In this document: positions 1 through 10,413 of the stretch, piece after piece
Layout: every line of letters begins with the position of its first letter
Position numbering within the stretch: position 1 is the first letter of the stretch
Program-made: the position numbers and the translations under genes
Source of the DNA: Ovis canadensis
Taxonomy: Eukaryota; Chordata; Mammalia; Artiodactyla; Bovidae
DNA: 64,000 bases
Direction of reading: 5' to 3'
Assembly (NCBI RefSeq): GCF_042477335.2
Contig: NC_091255.1
Span: 22,670,501 to 22,734,500 of the forward strand
Notes under the pieces: model-generated
The model's input: only the letters and a program-made list of their open reading frames with translations
What the model was told of the DNA's origin: nothing
The model's database searches: none

Positions 1-550
1 ATGTGCTTATTCAAGATGGATATCTTTGAAATGGATGCCTCACAATCAAAAGCTTAAGGTAGAATGTTTGAGGAGTGAGCCAAAGCCTGAAAGGCCAGCC
101 TCACTCCGGCCCCTTTTGCAGCTGAGTATTCCCCAGATCTGCCGTCCCCACCCAGGGTGTGGTTTTATCTTGAGGGGGCCTCCTCAAGACGCCGTGGTCT
201 TATCGTCTAGGTCAGAGCTGTGTTGTCGGGACAGCTAGGGGTGGGTCCCAGAAGGTTCAGTTCTGTGGGGAGATGCTTGGTGTACAGACCTGCTCTTGTG
301 AGAAAGCAGCGCATAAGCTTGTCACAGGGTCACACCAGCCTCTCACCTCCTCTCACTGGGGAAACCATTTCCCCATCAAGTAAGCAACACGACCGTTCCT
401 GCAAATACGCTGAGCCTTTGTGGTGACCCAAAGCTTTGCTGGCTTCTGCCACTCACAGCATGATACCAACACTGTGATAAAAAATACCGCCCCCCACCCC
501 CGCCCCGCCAGTCTCCGCAAGTTTCCGTCCTCTAGTGTCCCAAGGCTGCC
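1..550. other. 5' flank of the CCL3-like gene
   Basis: No repeat family or gene is recognised here. Short open frames lack coding character. The stretch is the upstream regulatory region of the CCL3-like gene and includes the kB-like palindrome at 357-375. Confidence 0.5.
357..375. promoter_or_regulatory. kB-like perfect inverted repeat upstream of CCL3-like
   Basis: TGGGGAAA-CCA-TTTCCCCA is a perfect 8-bp inverted repeat with a 3-base spacer. Each arm resembles an NF-kB half site (GGGRNNYYCC type). It lies about 180 bases before the TATA box. CCL3 genes are known NF-kB targets; that this site is used is inference. Confidence 0.35.
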
Positions 551-556
551 TATAAA
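551..556 (+). promoter_or_regulatory. TATA box of the CCL3-like gene
   Basis: TATAAA lies 98 bases before the ATG at 654. Transcription would start near 580 and give a 5' UTR of about 70-75 bases, typical of CC chemokine genes. Confidence 0.75.
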
Positions 557-653
557 GACAGGACACAGCTCAGACCCCAGCAGGAGGCTGCAGCTTCAAG
601 TCTCCGAGTCCAGCTCCGCTGGCCCCACCTGACTCTCGCACCCGCCCGGCATC

Positions 654-1919
654 ATGGAGGTCCCCGGGGCCGCGCTGGCTGTCCTGCTGCTCACAGTGGC
701 CCTCTTTGCCCACACCTGCTCTGCCACCCGTGAGTCCGTCTTCCCTTCCTTTAGGCCTGTCCCCAACACTTGGCCAGGGCTTGGGCCACAGTGCCGAAGT
801 CTTTCACCTGAGCCCTTAAGTAGAGAGCTTCAGAGAGACTGCATACACTATTTCCTGAGCAGAGCTTTCCTTCCCAGGGGGATTTTAGCAGGTCTATTCT
901 CTGGCTCTGAGAGACAGTGATGGGGAGGCCCATTTTATGGATTCCTGGGAAGATGAGGCCCAGGTGGGATTCTGAAATAGGTGGAATCTGTGTCCAGTGG
1001 GCTCCCACTGATGTGGCCTTTGTTCTCCTCAAGAAGCCATTGGGGGCTACCCAGGGAGAGAGAGAGAAAAGAAACGTTTGTTCGGAAAACTAAATTCTTC
1101 ACTGAGAGACGTAGAAACACCAAATCAAGACAGACAAAGCATGTGAAATGCCACGAGACACAGAAATAAAAATGTAACGGGAAAGAAGAAATACCCCCAC
1201 CTCTACCCCCCGGCGCTGCCTCCTGCAGGTCCGCTTGACCCTCGAGGGGCCACTGGCTGCCTTTCCCCTGAACAAGGACTTACCATGTTCTGTCCCGTCT
1301 CTCACAGCTGGTGCCAACACCCCAGCCGACTGCTGCTTCTCCTTCGTCTCCCGGCAGATCCCGCGCAAATTCGTGGATGACTATTATGTGACCAGCAGCC
1401 AGTGCTCCAAGCCCGGAGTCATGTAAGGGCCAGCCTTCCTGCCCGCCCTGGGGAAGGAGCCTGGGGGCCTTAGGCACCTCCTCAGAGCTCAGGACACCAG
1501 GGGGGCCCCCGCCATGTTTTCTCACCTGGTTTGGGGCCTGCAGAGGGTCCCGGGGGCCTGCCCCTGGGCAGAGGGAGGAGAGGGAAGAGGTGATAGCAGG
1601 AAGCTGTCCTCTCTCTCATTTGGCAAACAACAATGCTGGCTTTCCGAGGGGACCCCCATAGGAGACCCAGGAAGGTCTGTGAACCCCAGGGTGAAGGGGA
1701 CATGATTTGAGCATGTGGACAGGCCCTGAGATGTCCAGGGCAGAAGGAGGGAGGGGTCCCTGGGGGCCCAGGATCCCCCCCGCCCAATTGCACTCACCAG
1801 TGTGTAACCCTTCCGCTCCTCTCCACAGCTTCTGGACCAAAAAAGGCCGGCAGGTCTGTGCTGACCCCAGTGAGGACTGGGTCCAGGAATACGTCACCGA
1901 CCTGGAGCTGAATCCCTGA
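654..1919 (+). CDS. CCL3: CCL3-like CC chemokine (MIP-1 alpha type), three exons
   Basis: The encoded protein is a secreted CC chemokine that recruits leukocytes, by family through CCR1/CCR5. Coding exons are 654-729, 1308-1422 and 1829-1919, all with GT/AG boundaries and the standard chemokine phases, giving 93 aa. Residues 1-23 are a hydrophobic signal peptide. The CC motif is at 34-35 and its partner cysteines are at 58 and 74. The core reads SRQIPRKF, then [10 protein letters not shown], then [19 protein letters not shown] and ends LELNP. This fits CCL3 better than CCL4 (which ends MDDLELN) or CCL18. The usually acidic position before TSSQC (FETSSQC in human CCL3) is valine here (YYVTSSQC). 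The exon-2/3 junction restores an isoleucine codon. Assignment as the CCL3 ortholog rather than a CCL3-like duplicate is inferred. Confidence 0.85.
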
Positions 1920-2340
1920 GTGGCCTGGGAGCTGCAGGGAAGAAGTTCCCTCTATGGACAGTCGGGGAAGCAGGGCAATGATCCTGGGACTCCAAAAGGC
2001 ACCTCTTCTGTGGGTCACACCCCATCCCCAGCCACTCACCGGGGCCCTCCTTCACTTTAATGCCTCCTATTTAACTTTTGTCATTTATTTCCACCATGGA
2101 AGTGTGTGATGTTGTGAATATCTGCTCTGACCCCCTCTTCCCCACCCATCCCTCCCCCTTCCTCTGTAACTGTCCTCACTCTCAGTACGTGGATCAATCA
2201 GTGTGACTGGCGCTCTCCTGCCAGCAGTCGTATCATACATGTCAAACAACAAATACTGGTTGAGTGGTTTTGCCCAGGACTGTGATTCAAAATATCGAAG
2301 GCTCTTCTATAAAAGGTAAACCAGCCTTTTCCTGTGGTGA
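1920..2340 (+). other. 3' UTR and 3' flank of the CCL3-like gene
   Basis: This sequence follows the stop codon. It carries AU-rich pentamers, but I see no canonical AATAAA before about 2340, so the cleavage site is unassigned. Confidence 0.5.
2069..2090 (+). promoter_or_regulatory. AU-rich element in the CCL3-like 3' UTR
   Basis: Two ATTTA pentamers (2069-2073 and 2083-2087) sit in a T-rich stretch 150 bases after the stop. Such elements make chemokine mRNAs short-lived; the role here is inferred from the family. Confidence 0.5.
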
Positions 2341-2526
2341 CTTTCTTGATTTTGCTTTTCTAGCAGCCGGAATCATGGGTAGAGGCTAATACGGGGTGAC
2401 GGGGGAAGAACAGGGAAATATGAAAAGGGGCCGACCACGAGCAAGGAAAAACATCCTAGAAAAAGAACACCAGACATTCCTCTGGAGATACTGTCCAGGA
2501 AAGTTAAAACTGGCACATGAATTTTT

Positions 2527-2738
2527 AAAATTTATTTTTATTTTTAAAAAATATTTCTTTGTTTGTTTATTTTTGGTTGTGCGGGGTCTTAGTTGCAGTG
2601 TGTGGGCTCAGTAGTTACAACACAAGGACTTGTTTGTTCCATACCATGTGGGATCTTAGTTCCCCGACCAGGGATTGAACCTGTGTTCCCTGTATTGGAA
2701 GGTGGATTCTTCACCACTGAACTGCCGGGGAAGTCCTG
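2527..2738 (-). mobile_element. CHR-type SINE
   Basis: Antisense of the cetartiodactyl tRNA-derived CHR SINE. It shows the diagnostic run from TTTGGTTGTGC through GGGATCTTAGTTCCC and CCACTGAACTGCC to GGGAAGTCC. Confidence 0.8.
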
Positions 2739-3309
2739 ACATGTTATTTGATAACCAAATCATAATTTACCTACTTAAATGAAAACCAAGGTGGTGTGTA
2801 TTTGTGCACACAATTGCATTTTTGTATATGATTTCCTCAAAATAGTGGCTCACACTTGTTGGGGTCTTATCGAGTGCTAGGTGTTACGATCAGTGCTTAT
2901 AGTAGTGCTGTGCTGAGTGCTTGCCTTGGTGACAGGTAAGCCAACCCTGCCTGCAGTCTAACAAGAATACCCTACCCGCCAGTTGATGGAGAGCCTTGCT
3001 CACCTTCTCCATTGTTCTGCACTCTGCTTTTTGGAATATTCTTCATGCCTATATCTGAGCTGAGACTTGGGGGCTAGAGTGGCCAGAGTTAAATTTTAAA
3101 GTATGGGATGAAGAATTCTTTAGCAGAAGGATGTCCCATGCAATTGTTGGGACATACTTATACAAAAATTATTTGTTGGGTATCTGAAGTTCAATTTTAA
3201 CTAGGATTACTGTATTCTACCCGGTGACCCCACTTGGGGTGCACACCTCTCATTAAGGCTGCCTGTTTCCTGTTGAAGTTGGGTACATAAGGATTGGCTT
3301 GAAAGCAAG
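2739..3309. other. intergenic, no gene; faint MIR-like stretch
   Basis: No coding signal. Around 2850-2940 a diverged stretch looks MIR-like. The remainder is not recognised. Confidence 0.3.
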
Positions 3310-3702
3310 TACTTTTCAACATTGAATTCACATTAGAATCACTTGGTGGCGGTTGTTTAGTTGCTAAGTCATGACTGACTCTTTGCAACCCCATGGACTG
3401 TAGCCTGCCAGGCTCCTCTGTCCATGGGATTCACCAGGCAAGAATACTGGAGTGGGTTGCCATGCCCTTCTCCAGGGGGTCTTCCCAACCCGGCGATCGA
3501 ACCCACGTCTCCTTCATGGCAGGCAGAATCTTTACTGCTGAGTCACCAGAGAAGCCTCAGAATCACTTGGGAGAGCTTTCTGAAAACTTCATTCCCAGGA
3601 GCTCGCCTCCAAAGTCAATGCTCTAATGACATCTAGGTGAAACCTGGGCATCAGTAATTTTAAAATGTTAATAACACACAGCTAGTTTGAGAAGCCACGT
3701 TG
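3310..3702 (+). mobile_element. MER5A-like hAT relic split by a SINE
   Basis: Old hAT-Charlie non-autonomous element. The left part ends CATTAGAATCACTTGG; the right part resumes with AGAATCACTTGGGAGAGC and runs to TTTGAGAAGCCACG. It is interrupted by the Bov-tA SINE at 3347-3558. Confidence 0.55.
3347..3558 (-). mobile_element. Bov-tA SINE with 12-bp target duplication
   Basis: Antisense Bov-tA. AGAATCACTTGG flanks it at 3335-3346 and 3559-3570, fixing its ends inside the older MER5A-like element. Confidence 0.85.
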
Positions 3703-6066
3703 GGATGTAGTCCTAGCCTGTTTTTGGCTGGTCTTGGGGTTTCAGAGGTGATACAACTCCCTTCCAGTTTTTCAAGACTTCTGATCTGGTTTTTTTCAAG
3801 TCCATTGGATGGTTAATGAGCAGAAAATCTGTCAGCTACTGTTACTTTTAGAACAGAGATTTAGGATTCCTCCTCTCTCATAGCACAGTGCTGGGAGCTC
3901 TGGGCCTCCCCTTTCCCCACCACAGCCTCTCCCCCATGTAACTGCCCTCTGCTGATGAAACGATGCCACAGGCAGGGAGGTTGCCCTGATCAGCTCCCTG
4001 CCTCCAAACGCATCCCACCAGCCCACCTCCTCACAGGGAACACGAGGGTTGGTTTTGTTCACAGGATGAATTTCTTAAAGGTGGGGTCTGAGAACAGGAT
4101 GAATTTCTTAAAGGAGGAGTCTGAGAACAGGATGAACCGGGCTGTTTATGGATTCCATTTTTTGTCCTTTCTAGTCTCCCATCCTGTCATTTCTGCTTAT
4201 ACTAACATTAGCTTGGAAGGGAGAATTCTGCTTTTCCAGATGACTGATTCTCAACCAGCAAGCAGAAAGGGTTTCTCTTAAGCAAACTATATTTTTCTTC
4301 CTTCTCTGTTATCGGAGGAGCCAATTTCAAGGTGAGCTAATCTCTTTCTTACAGGGCTTTGCTGATTTATGCGAGAAGTAATCATTCTTCAACACCCTGA
4401 ATTCTCCTTTTTGATGTAACCTTGGTGACGCAGATGGCCTTGGTGAGAATATATAAGAAGTCATGGGGATGACCAGCTGTCATGCTGGTTAGAGATGTCC
4501 TCCCTGACTTTGGCCTCAGCTACTGCCCTCAGCCAAGGCCACTTTTGGAGTCTGCTGCCGGCAGCACTGCAGTCTCTGTCAGTTCGGGGTATTTTGAGTT
4601 GCTGTATCAGAAAAGCTGGCTCAATCTGGCTTAACCGATAAAGGGAGCTTGTTAGTTCACATAACTGAAGTTTCAAGAAATGGATTACCTTCAGGCAAAG
4701 CTTGATCCTGTGGTCCATAAAGTATCACCATAAACCATGTTTCTATATACATTTTTGCTCTCCATTCAATTTGGGAGCTTCATCTTAGGACTTCCACTGT
4801 AGAGTGAGTCAGCTTGCTTGTAGTCCCCACCCGCCTTGAGACCCCTTCATGGGGTTTCAGGAGAAAAAGTAATGACCTCTGGAACCCACCAGGTGGGCCA
4901 CTCTTTCTTCTTCCTGTAGATGTCGACTTTCTGAGCCAGACTGAGCAACAGAGAAGAAATCAAGATAAGCGGCAGGGCAGAGAAAGGAGTGTGGGGGCAA
5001 CTGGGCTCTCACCACATGGAGTGAGCTTTCTCGTGGCCAGACCACCCTGTGGAAGGTTCTGGAGCTTGAGCCTTCTTCTCAGTGACACTGCGCAGATTGG
5101 GGGAATCATATATCCTACCCTGTCTGGGGAAGACCCAGTTTTTGCCAGTGTGCCAGCATATTATTAATAATAGTATCCTCTTGGACTCTCAAAATGGTCA
5201 TTTTATCCATAGTAGGTCTATTGCTTCAAGGGTCTCTAACAGCAGGAGCTGGTGAGATGGTCTCAGGATTGATGTACACAGAGGTCCCTGACTGTGTGGG
5301 CAAAGGATGCTGAAATCCAGTCTACATGTCACCTCTACAGTCTTGCACCAAACACAGAGCCAGATGTGCTCCAAGAAGGAGCCTTTTCTTAATGTCCTCA
5401 GGCTAGCAAAGGCCCAGGCATGCTACCAGTCGGGTGGGTGGAGGGAGAGGTGAAGGATGCAGGCAAAAGTGGGGTGTCGACTTCAGGGAACTAGGCAAAG
5501 AAAGGACCCCCAGAACCCCCTCCATGCAAAGAAATGCATGTGCTGTCCAAGAGAGCATCAGTGGCTTGTTGGTATTAAAAAAAAGAGGCAGCGTTAACAA
5601 GCCAAATGCAACAGGGACTACATCTGTGTGCAGTTAAGAAAAGTTCTCTTAACTCCATTATCATGCCACATAGACCACCCTCTCCCCAGGACCCCAGAAG
5701 AAGTAGGCCTTTAAAAGAGAAGAAGAGAAGGCATCCAGGACTAAAGCCTCCTCTTCCTGCAAACCCCCTGAGCCTGATTTGCAGGAGTGGGGGGTGTGGA
5801 GGAGGCAAGAAGCGGAGATGAGATCAAATTTGAGACTGAAATTATGAACTGAAAGAATTTTTATTACTGAATGTGACCAGAAAGTTATGGATCTGCCCAA
5901 AATGCTGTTAAGGCGAAACCAGTGGTGGGGGAAAAGTTCAGCATTTTATGTTTATTTTCTGAAGCATCAGGATAGGACAGACTATAGCTGAGTAACAAAC
6001 AACCCCTCAATGGATTAACAAAATAAAAATTTCTCCCTGGCACCAGATCTGACGTAGGTCAGGTCA
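3703..6066. other. intergenic; no gene recognised
   Basis: Open frames of up to 117 codons (4814-5167 +) have no recognisable domain and no gene structure. A 33-bp tandem repeat lies at 4061-4136. The stretch around 4600-4690 looks like an old LINE fragment. The rest appears unique. Confidence 0.35.
4061..4136. repeat. 33-bp tandem repeat, 2.3 copies
   Basis: The unit beginning ACAGGATGAATTTCTTAAAG starts at 4061 and 4094, and a partial third starts at 4127. The period is 33, so an open frame reading through it shows a repeated 11-residue unit. Confidence 0.85.
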
Positions 6067-6250
6067 CCGGTTCTCAAAACTGAGTGTGCACCAGAGCCAC
6101 CTGGAGGGCCTGTCTAAGCACAGAGTCCTGGGCCCCACACGAGAGACTCTGATGCTGCGTGTCTGGGGTCCGGCTCAGCTCTGCTTTTCTCATGGGCTTC
6201 CAGGTGATGCTGATGGTGCTGGTCCATGAACCACACTTTGAGTAGTACTG
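6067..6250 (+). mobile_element. MER5A-like hAT relic
   Basis: Runs from GGTTCTCAAAACTGAG through GAGCCACCTGGAGGGC and GGCTTCCAGGTGATGCTGATG to CACACTTTGAGTAG. This is the MER5A inverted-end layout. Confidence 0.65.
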
Positions 6251-6547
6251 ACCCCAGAGCAGCTTGCCTCTAGGTGATGACTCAGGAATCCAGGCTGCTT
6301 CCTTCCTGTAGCTCTCGATTCTGGACTGAGAAAGGAGACAGAAAAGTCATACTGCTTTTAACTGTGTGTCCAGAGGTGACACACATCACCTCTGCTTGCA
6401 GTCCATTCAGAATTAGTCACAAGAGACAAAATCCATCTGCCATGTAAGGAAATACATGGGCTATTAATATTTAGGGAGAACTAATATCTCTGCCAGTTAT
6501 TGTCAACAAGAGGTTTACCAATGAAAGCGGGCAGTCCAAGGTGAACT

Positions 6548-6663
6548 ATTTTTTTGACCACACCAGGTGGCTAGCAGGATCTTAGTTCCCCAACCAGGGA
6601 ATTGAACCTTTATTCTTGGCAGTAAGAACTGAATCGCAACCACTGAGCCACCAGGGAATTCCT
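6548..6663 (-). mobile_element. CHR-type SINE fragment
   Basis: Antisense CHR tail with GGATCTTAGTTCCCC and CCACTGAGCCACCAGGGAA. GTGAAC on both sides may be its target duplication. Confidence 0.7.
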
Positions 6664-6879
6664 GACCAATGTGAACTTGCAGTCTATGTAGATAGTTGCA
6701 ACATCTACATACAAAAGGTATATTTGATATTCACAGTTTTAAATTAATCTCATCGACATCTTTTCATCTCAGCACATTCATATCAATGTTTCTTCCTTTT
6801 CAGTAGTTTCATATTTATTATGTGGGTGGACTATGATATTTTTAAATTTAGAACGCTCGTGCACTGGTTCTTTGTGAGT

Positions 6880-7182
6880 CTGATTTTGGCTGCGCTGGGT
6901 CTTTGTTGCTGAGAGCAGGCTTTCTCTAGCTGGAGCCGTCGGGGGCTTCTCATCATGGTGCACAGGCTCCTCACTGCAGCGGCTTCTCCTGTTGTGGAGC
7001 GTGGGCTCAAGGCTTATGGGTGAAGCTCATGGGCTTCAGTAGGTGTAGCACGCAGGCTCTCAGGAGTTGGGCCCGCAGGCTTAGTTGCTCCTTGGCATGT
7101 GGGGTCCTCCCAGACCAGGATCGAACCCTTGTCCCCTGCATTGGTAAGCAGATTCTTATCCACTGTGCCACCAGGGAAGTGC
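6880..7182 (-). mobile_element. CHR-type SINE, long copy
   Basis: Nearly complete antisense CHR element, from GATTTTGGCTGCGCTGGG to CCACTGTGCCACCAGGGAAG. Confidence 0.8.
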
Positions 7183-7204
7183 ATGTGCTGTGATGTTTTA
7201 AACT

Positions 7205-7226
7205 ACTCTCTTTCTCTCTCTCTCTT
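7205..7226. repeat. CT-rich microsatellite
   Basis: Short (CT)n run with a TTT interruption, just after a CHR SINE. Confidence 0.8.
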
Positions 7227-7434
7227 TTTGATGAATATATTTTTCTTTCATTGTTTTCTCAAGCTAGGCTGCAAAGAACGTCTTTATATCTTTACATAGT
7301 GTTTCTTGAAATAAATTCCTCAAAATAAGATAGATTGAAGAGTATGTACATTTTAAAATTTGCTAAAAACTGTCATTACGCTTCAAAAATGCTCAACATC
7401 AAAATTCCGCTTTTAAATACTAAAAAAAATAGAG

Positions 7435-7650
7435 CGCTAGTGCTAAGTAGCTTCAGTCCTACCCAACTCTTTGCAACCCTGTGGAATGTAGTCCACATGG
7501 CTCCTCTGTCCATGGGATTTTCCAGGCAAGAACACTGGAGTGGGTTGCCATGCCCTCTTCCAGGGGATCTTCCTGACCCAGGGATCAAACCCTCATCTCT
7601 TATGTCTCCTGCGTTGGCAGATGGGTTCTTTACTACTAATGTCACCTGGG
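7435..7650 (-). mobile_element. Bov-tA SINE with 8-bp target duplication
   Basis: Antisense Bov-tA flanked by AAATAGAG at 7427-7434 and 7651-7658. Confidence 0.8.
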
Positions 7651-8011
7651 AAATAGAGTTTAAAAGAAAACAAAGTAAGTATGGCTTAACAAAAATTAAT
7701 ACACATTTGCATTTCTCATAAGCATGTAGAATTTCTCCCTCTTGAGTTTTACAACAGAGACTCTGATCTAGTCTAACTTTCTTATTCTTAAAAACATAAT
7801 CTAGACCAGGACTCAGGAAAGTTTTCCACAAAGGGTCAGATAGTAAACGTTTTGGGCTTTGCCGTCATACAGACTCAGCCGCAAGTATTTAACTCTGTCA
7901 TAGCAATGGGAAAGCAGTCACAGACATACCATATGGAATGGAATGGGCAAGGCTGTGTTCCTCTGAAATTTTATTTACAAAATCAGGAATTGTGTTGGAT
8001 TTAAAAAAATT

Positions 8012-8124
8012 TTTTTGGCAGTGCCACGTGATGTATTGGGATCTTAGTTCCCCAACTAGGGATGAAAGTGGCAGCCCCTGCACTAAAAGCTTGGAGTCTT
8101 AACCACTGGATCACCAGAGAAGTC
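8012..8124 (-). mobile_element. CHR-type SINE fragment
   Basis: Antisense tail piece with GGGATCTTAGTTCCCCAAC and CTTAACCACTGGATCACC. Confidence 0.7.
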
Positions 8125-8529
8125 ACAGTATTGTGCCGGATTTGTTCTGAGGACTGTAGTTTGCTAACCCTGATCGAGATAACTGATCTAATAGATCATT
8201 TGTCCTTCATCATAGAAGCCTTATTGCTTGTACTGGCTGATTATTTTTTTCTTCTCTCATGTTAGCCGCTGATTTTGTTGAGTCATGAATTAGAGGAAAA
8301 TGATATCCAGGTATCACGCTTATTGCCACATGGATCGTATTAAGAAGAGTGGTAAATCCTTATTGACTGATTCCATGGTTTTTGGTCTTTTGGTTTCATG
8401 TAAATCACTTGGGAATTAGGGGGAAAATCTATATTTCCCAGATCCTAAGAAATTCAATTGTGACCATCTTAAACAACTCTGCCAGATGGTTCTGGGCTGC
8501 TTGGAGGAATGCTGATATCAGCTTGCATT

Positions 8530-8660
8530 TTAGTTATACTATTTATTAGCTGTAAGACTGTGAGTGAGTTGTTTTAACTCTCCGAGCTAACATTTTTGCT
8601 TCTCTCAAATGGAGATACTTAGCTCTTAGTGAAGTTGTCAGAACTTAGAGAACAATACAG
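8530..8660 (+). mobile_element. MIR-like SINE
   Basis: Diverged MIR core reading TTATTAGCTGTAAGACTGTG, then CTCTCCGAGC, then CTCAAATGGAGATA. It predates the ruminant repeats around it. Confidence 0.6.
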
Positions 8661-8765
8661 AGTTCTTAAGAAAGCATGATTTAGGAGAAAAATAGATTTC
8701 AATGCATGAATGCATGAATATATATCAAGAATAAATTTACCTAAAGCATAGATTGTACCCTAGGT

Positions 8766-8868
8766 GCACTCCAGTATTCTTGCCTGGGAAATCCCAGGAA
8801 CAGAGGATCCTGAGGGGCTACAGTCAGTGGGGTCGCAAAGAGCTGGGCATGACTTACTAACTAAACAA
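8766..8868 (+). mobile_element. Bov-tA 3' half
   Basis: CACTCCAGTATTCTTGCCTGG through GGGTCGCAAAGAGCTGG; 5'-truncated. Confidence 0.75.
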
Positions 8869-9076
8869 CAGTAGAAACTGTGTCATTACTCTTCTAAAAC
8901 CCTGACTATCAAAATCTCACTTTTTGTTACTATAAAAATAGAGTTTAAAACAAAACAGAATAAATAAGGTCAAAAATTAATATACATTTGCATTTCTTAT
9001 AAGAAATGTCTTATCAGTTTCCATAGGGAGCAATAGAATTTTCCCTTAAATATAGAGGCAGTTTAAGTGCAGGTGA

Positions 9077-9205
9077 GGGACTTTCCGTGGTGCAGGCGTG
9101 CTCCACACTTCCAGGGCAGGAGGCACTGGTTTGATCCCTGGTTGGGGAGCTAAGATCCCACATGCCAAGCAGTATGGCCAAAAAACAAACAAACAAAGAA
9201 AAAGT
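9077..9205 (+). mobile_element. CHR-type SINE shared with block C
   Basis: GGACTTTCCGTGGTGCAGG to a tail of AAAC repeats, flanked by imperfect AAGTGCAGGTGAG / AAATGCAGATGAG. The same insertion is present at 46938-47075 and absent at the matching place of block B. Confidence 0.8.
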
Positions 9206-10242
9206 AAAATGCAGATGAGAAAAATGTGTTTACTAAAAAGTACAAACAAATTTCCAAGAACATCTGGACTGTCTGGGGGGCAGAAACGTAAGTGGAAGTT
9301 GTAGGATGCCATCCTCAAGTATCTTTGCAGGGGTAGGTCATACCTTGGCGTTCAGAACGGCAGATAACAGGTGAACCTGATGGATATTCTCATGAACCCA
9401 CATAAATGACCAAGGGAGACAGGAGCCTGGAATGGTCTGGGATGGGGATGACCAGCCAGTGAAAGAGGATTTCAGTGCGGATTTGCCCTCATTCTGATGC
9501 ACGGACAAGTGAGGCCACAGGCCACTGGGGTTATAAGATGCACAAGAGCAGTGCTGGTGAGCAGGACACACAGATACTAAGGCCCACACTGAGCAAGTAA
9601 GCGCAAGGGTCTCGGTGGAAAGAAGAAATAAAACATGCAGCAGTCAAGTCCAGGTCATCATTTTTGCCAGAATCTTTGAGAGACGAAGTTTTATCCTCTT
9701 CCTCAGGCAAAGTCTGAATCGAAGGTTCCAGCCCCAGAGCCCATCTCCTAACTGTATACTAACTGCTCATCATTCCGGGACAGCAGTTGGCATTTCCCAA
9801 CTCATGTCACCCACACCCCAAGGATCAGGGTCACTCCCCCAGAGTTAGGCATCCGGTCCTGCTAGATGTCTGTGTGCTGCCTTGGAATGGGGTATCCCCA
9901 CCCTTGCTCCTGCTCCTTTGGAGCCTTGCCCTAATAAAGGCTACTGCAACAGGCCTCCTATGTGCTACACAGTCACTCTTTTTTTTTTTTGCTTGACCAA
10001 AATCATATTCACAGAACGCTTGAGAAAATATTCTCGTGCCTTCTGCTCTGTCTAGACACAGAGACATGCAAGGAGGAAAGGAGCTGGCTGGGAGGAATTT
10101 GCCTCTGATCTGTTGGTTTCCTAAATGTCCTGTCTTTATGGACCCACTGCAATGTACACATATGGTCCTGCTAGCCCAAGAAGGGCCACCAGAATGCCTA
10201 AACGGAAAGAAGGACACAGCCTGAATAATGCCATAGAGACAG

Positions 10243-10248
10243 TTTATT
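10243..10248 (-). terminator. Polyadenylation signal of WFDC18 copy A
   Basis: AATAAA on the - strand, 166 bases after the stop codon. The same signal is at the same place in copies B and C. Confidence 0.75.
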
Positions 10249-10413
10249 TTGGACACAAGCTCTTTAGAAAGCAATCATTCCACCATTTTAGATCTTCATC
10301 TTCCAGGGCTCCAATTCCAGGAATAGGAAATAGCCAGGAGTGTTCTGTCACCATGCCAAGCATCGAATTCATGGATTCATGAGAAATCTTCTAGCACTGG
10401 TCTCCAGGCATGC

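Noticed and set aside
3955-4281. 108-codon frame with repeated MNFLK units as a repeat protein
   Set aside because: The repeats come from a 33-bp DNA tandem duplication; no splice structure, promoter or family match.
4814-5167. 117-codon + strand frame
   Set aside because: No domain, no gene structure and no similarity to neighbours; chance frame length for unique DNA.
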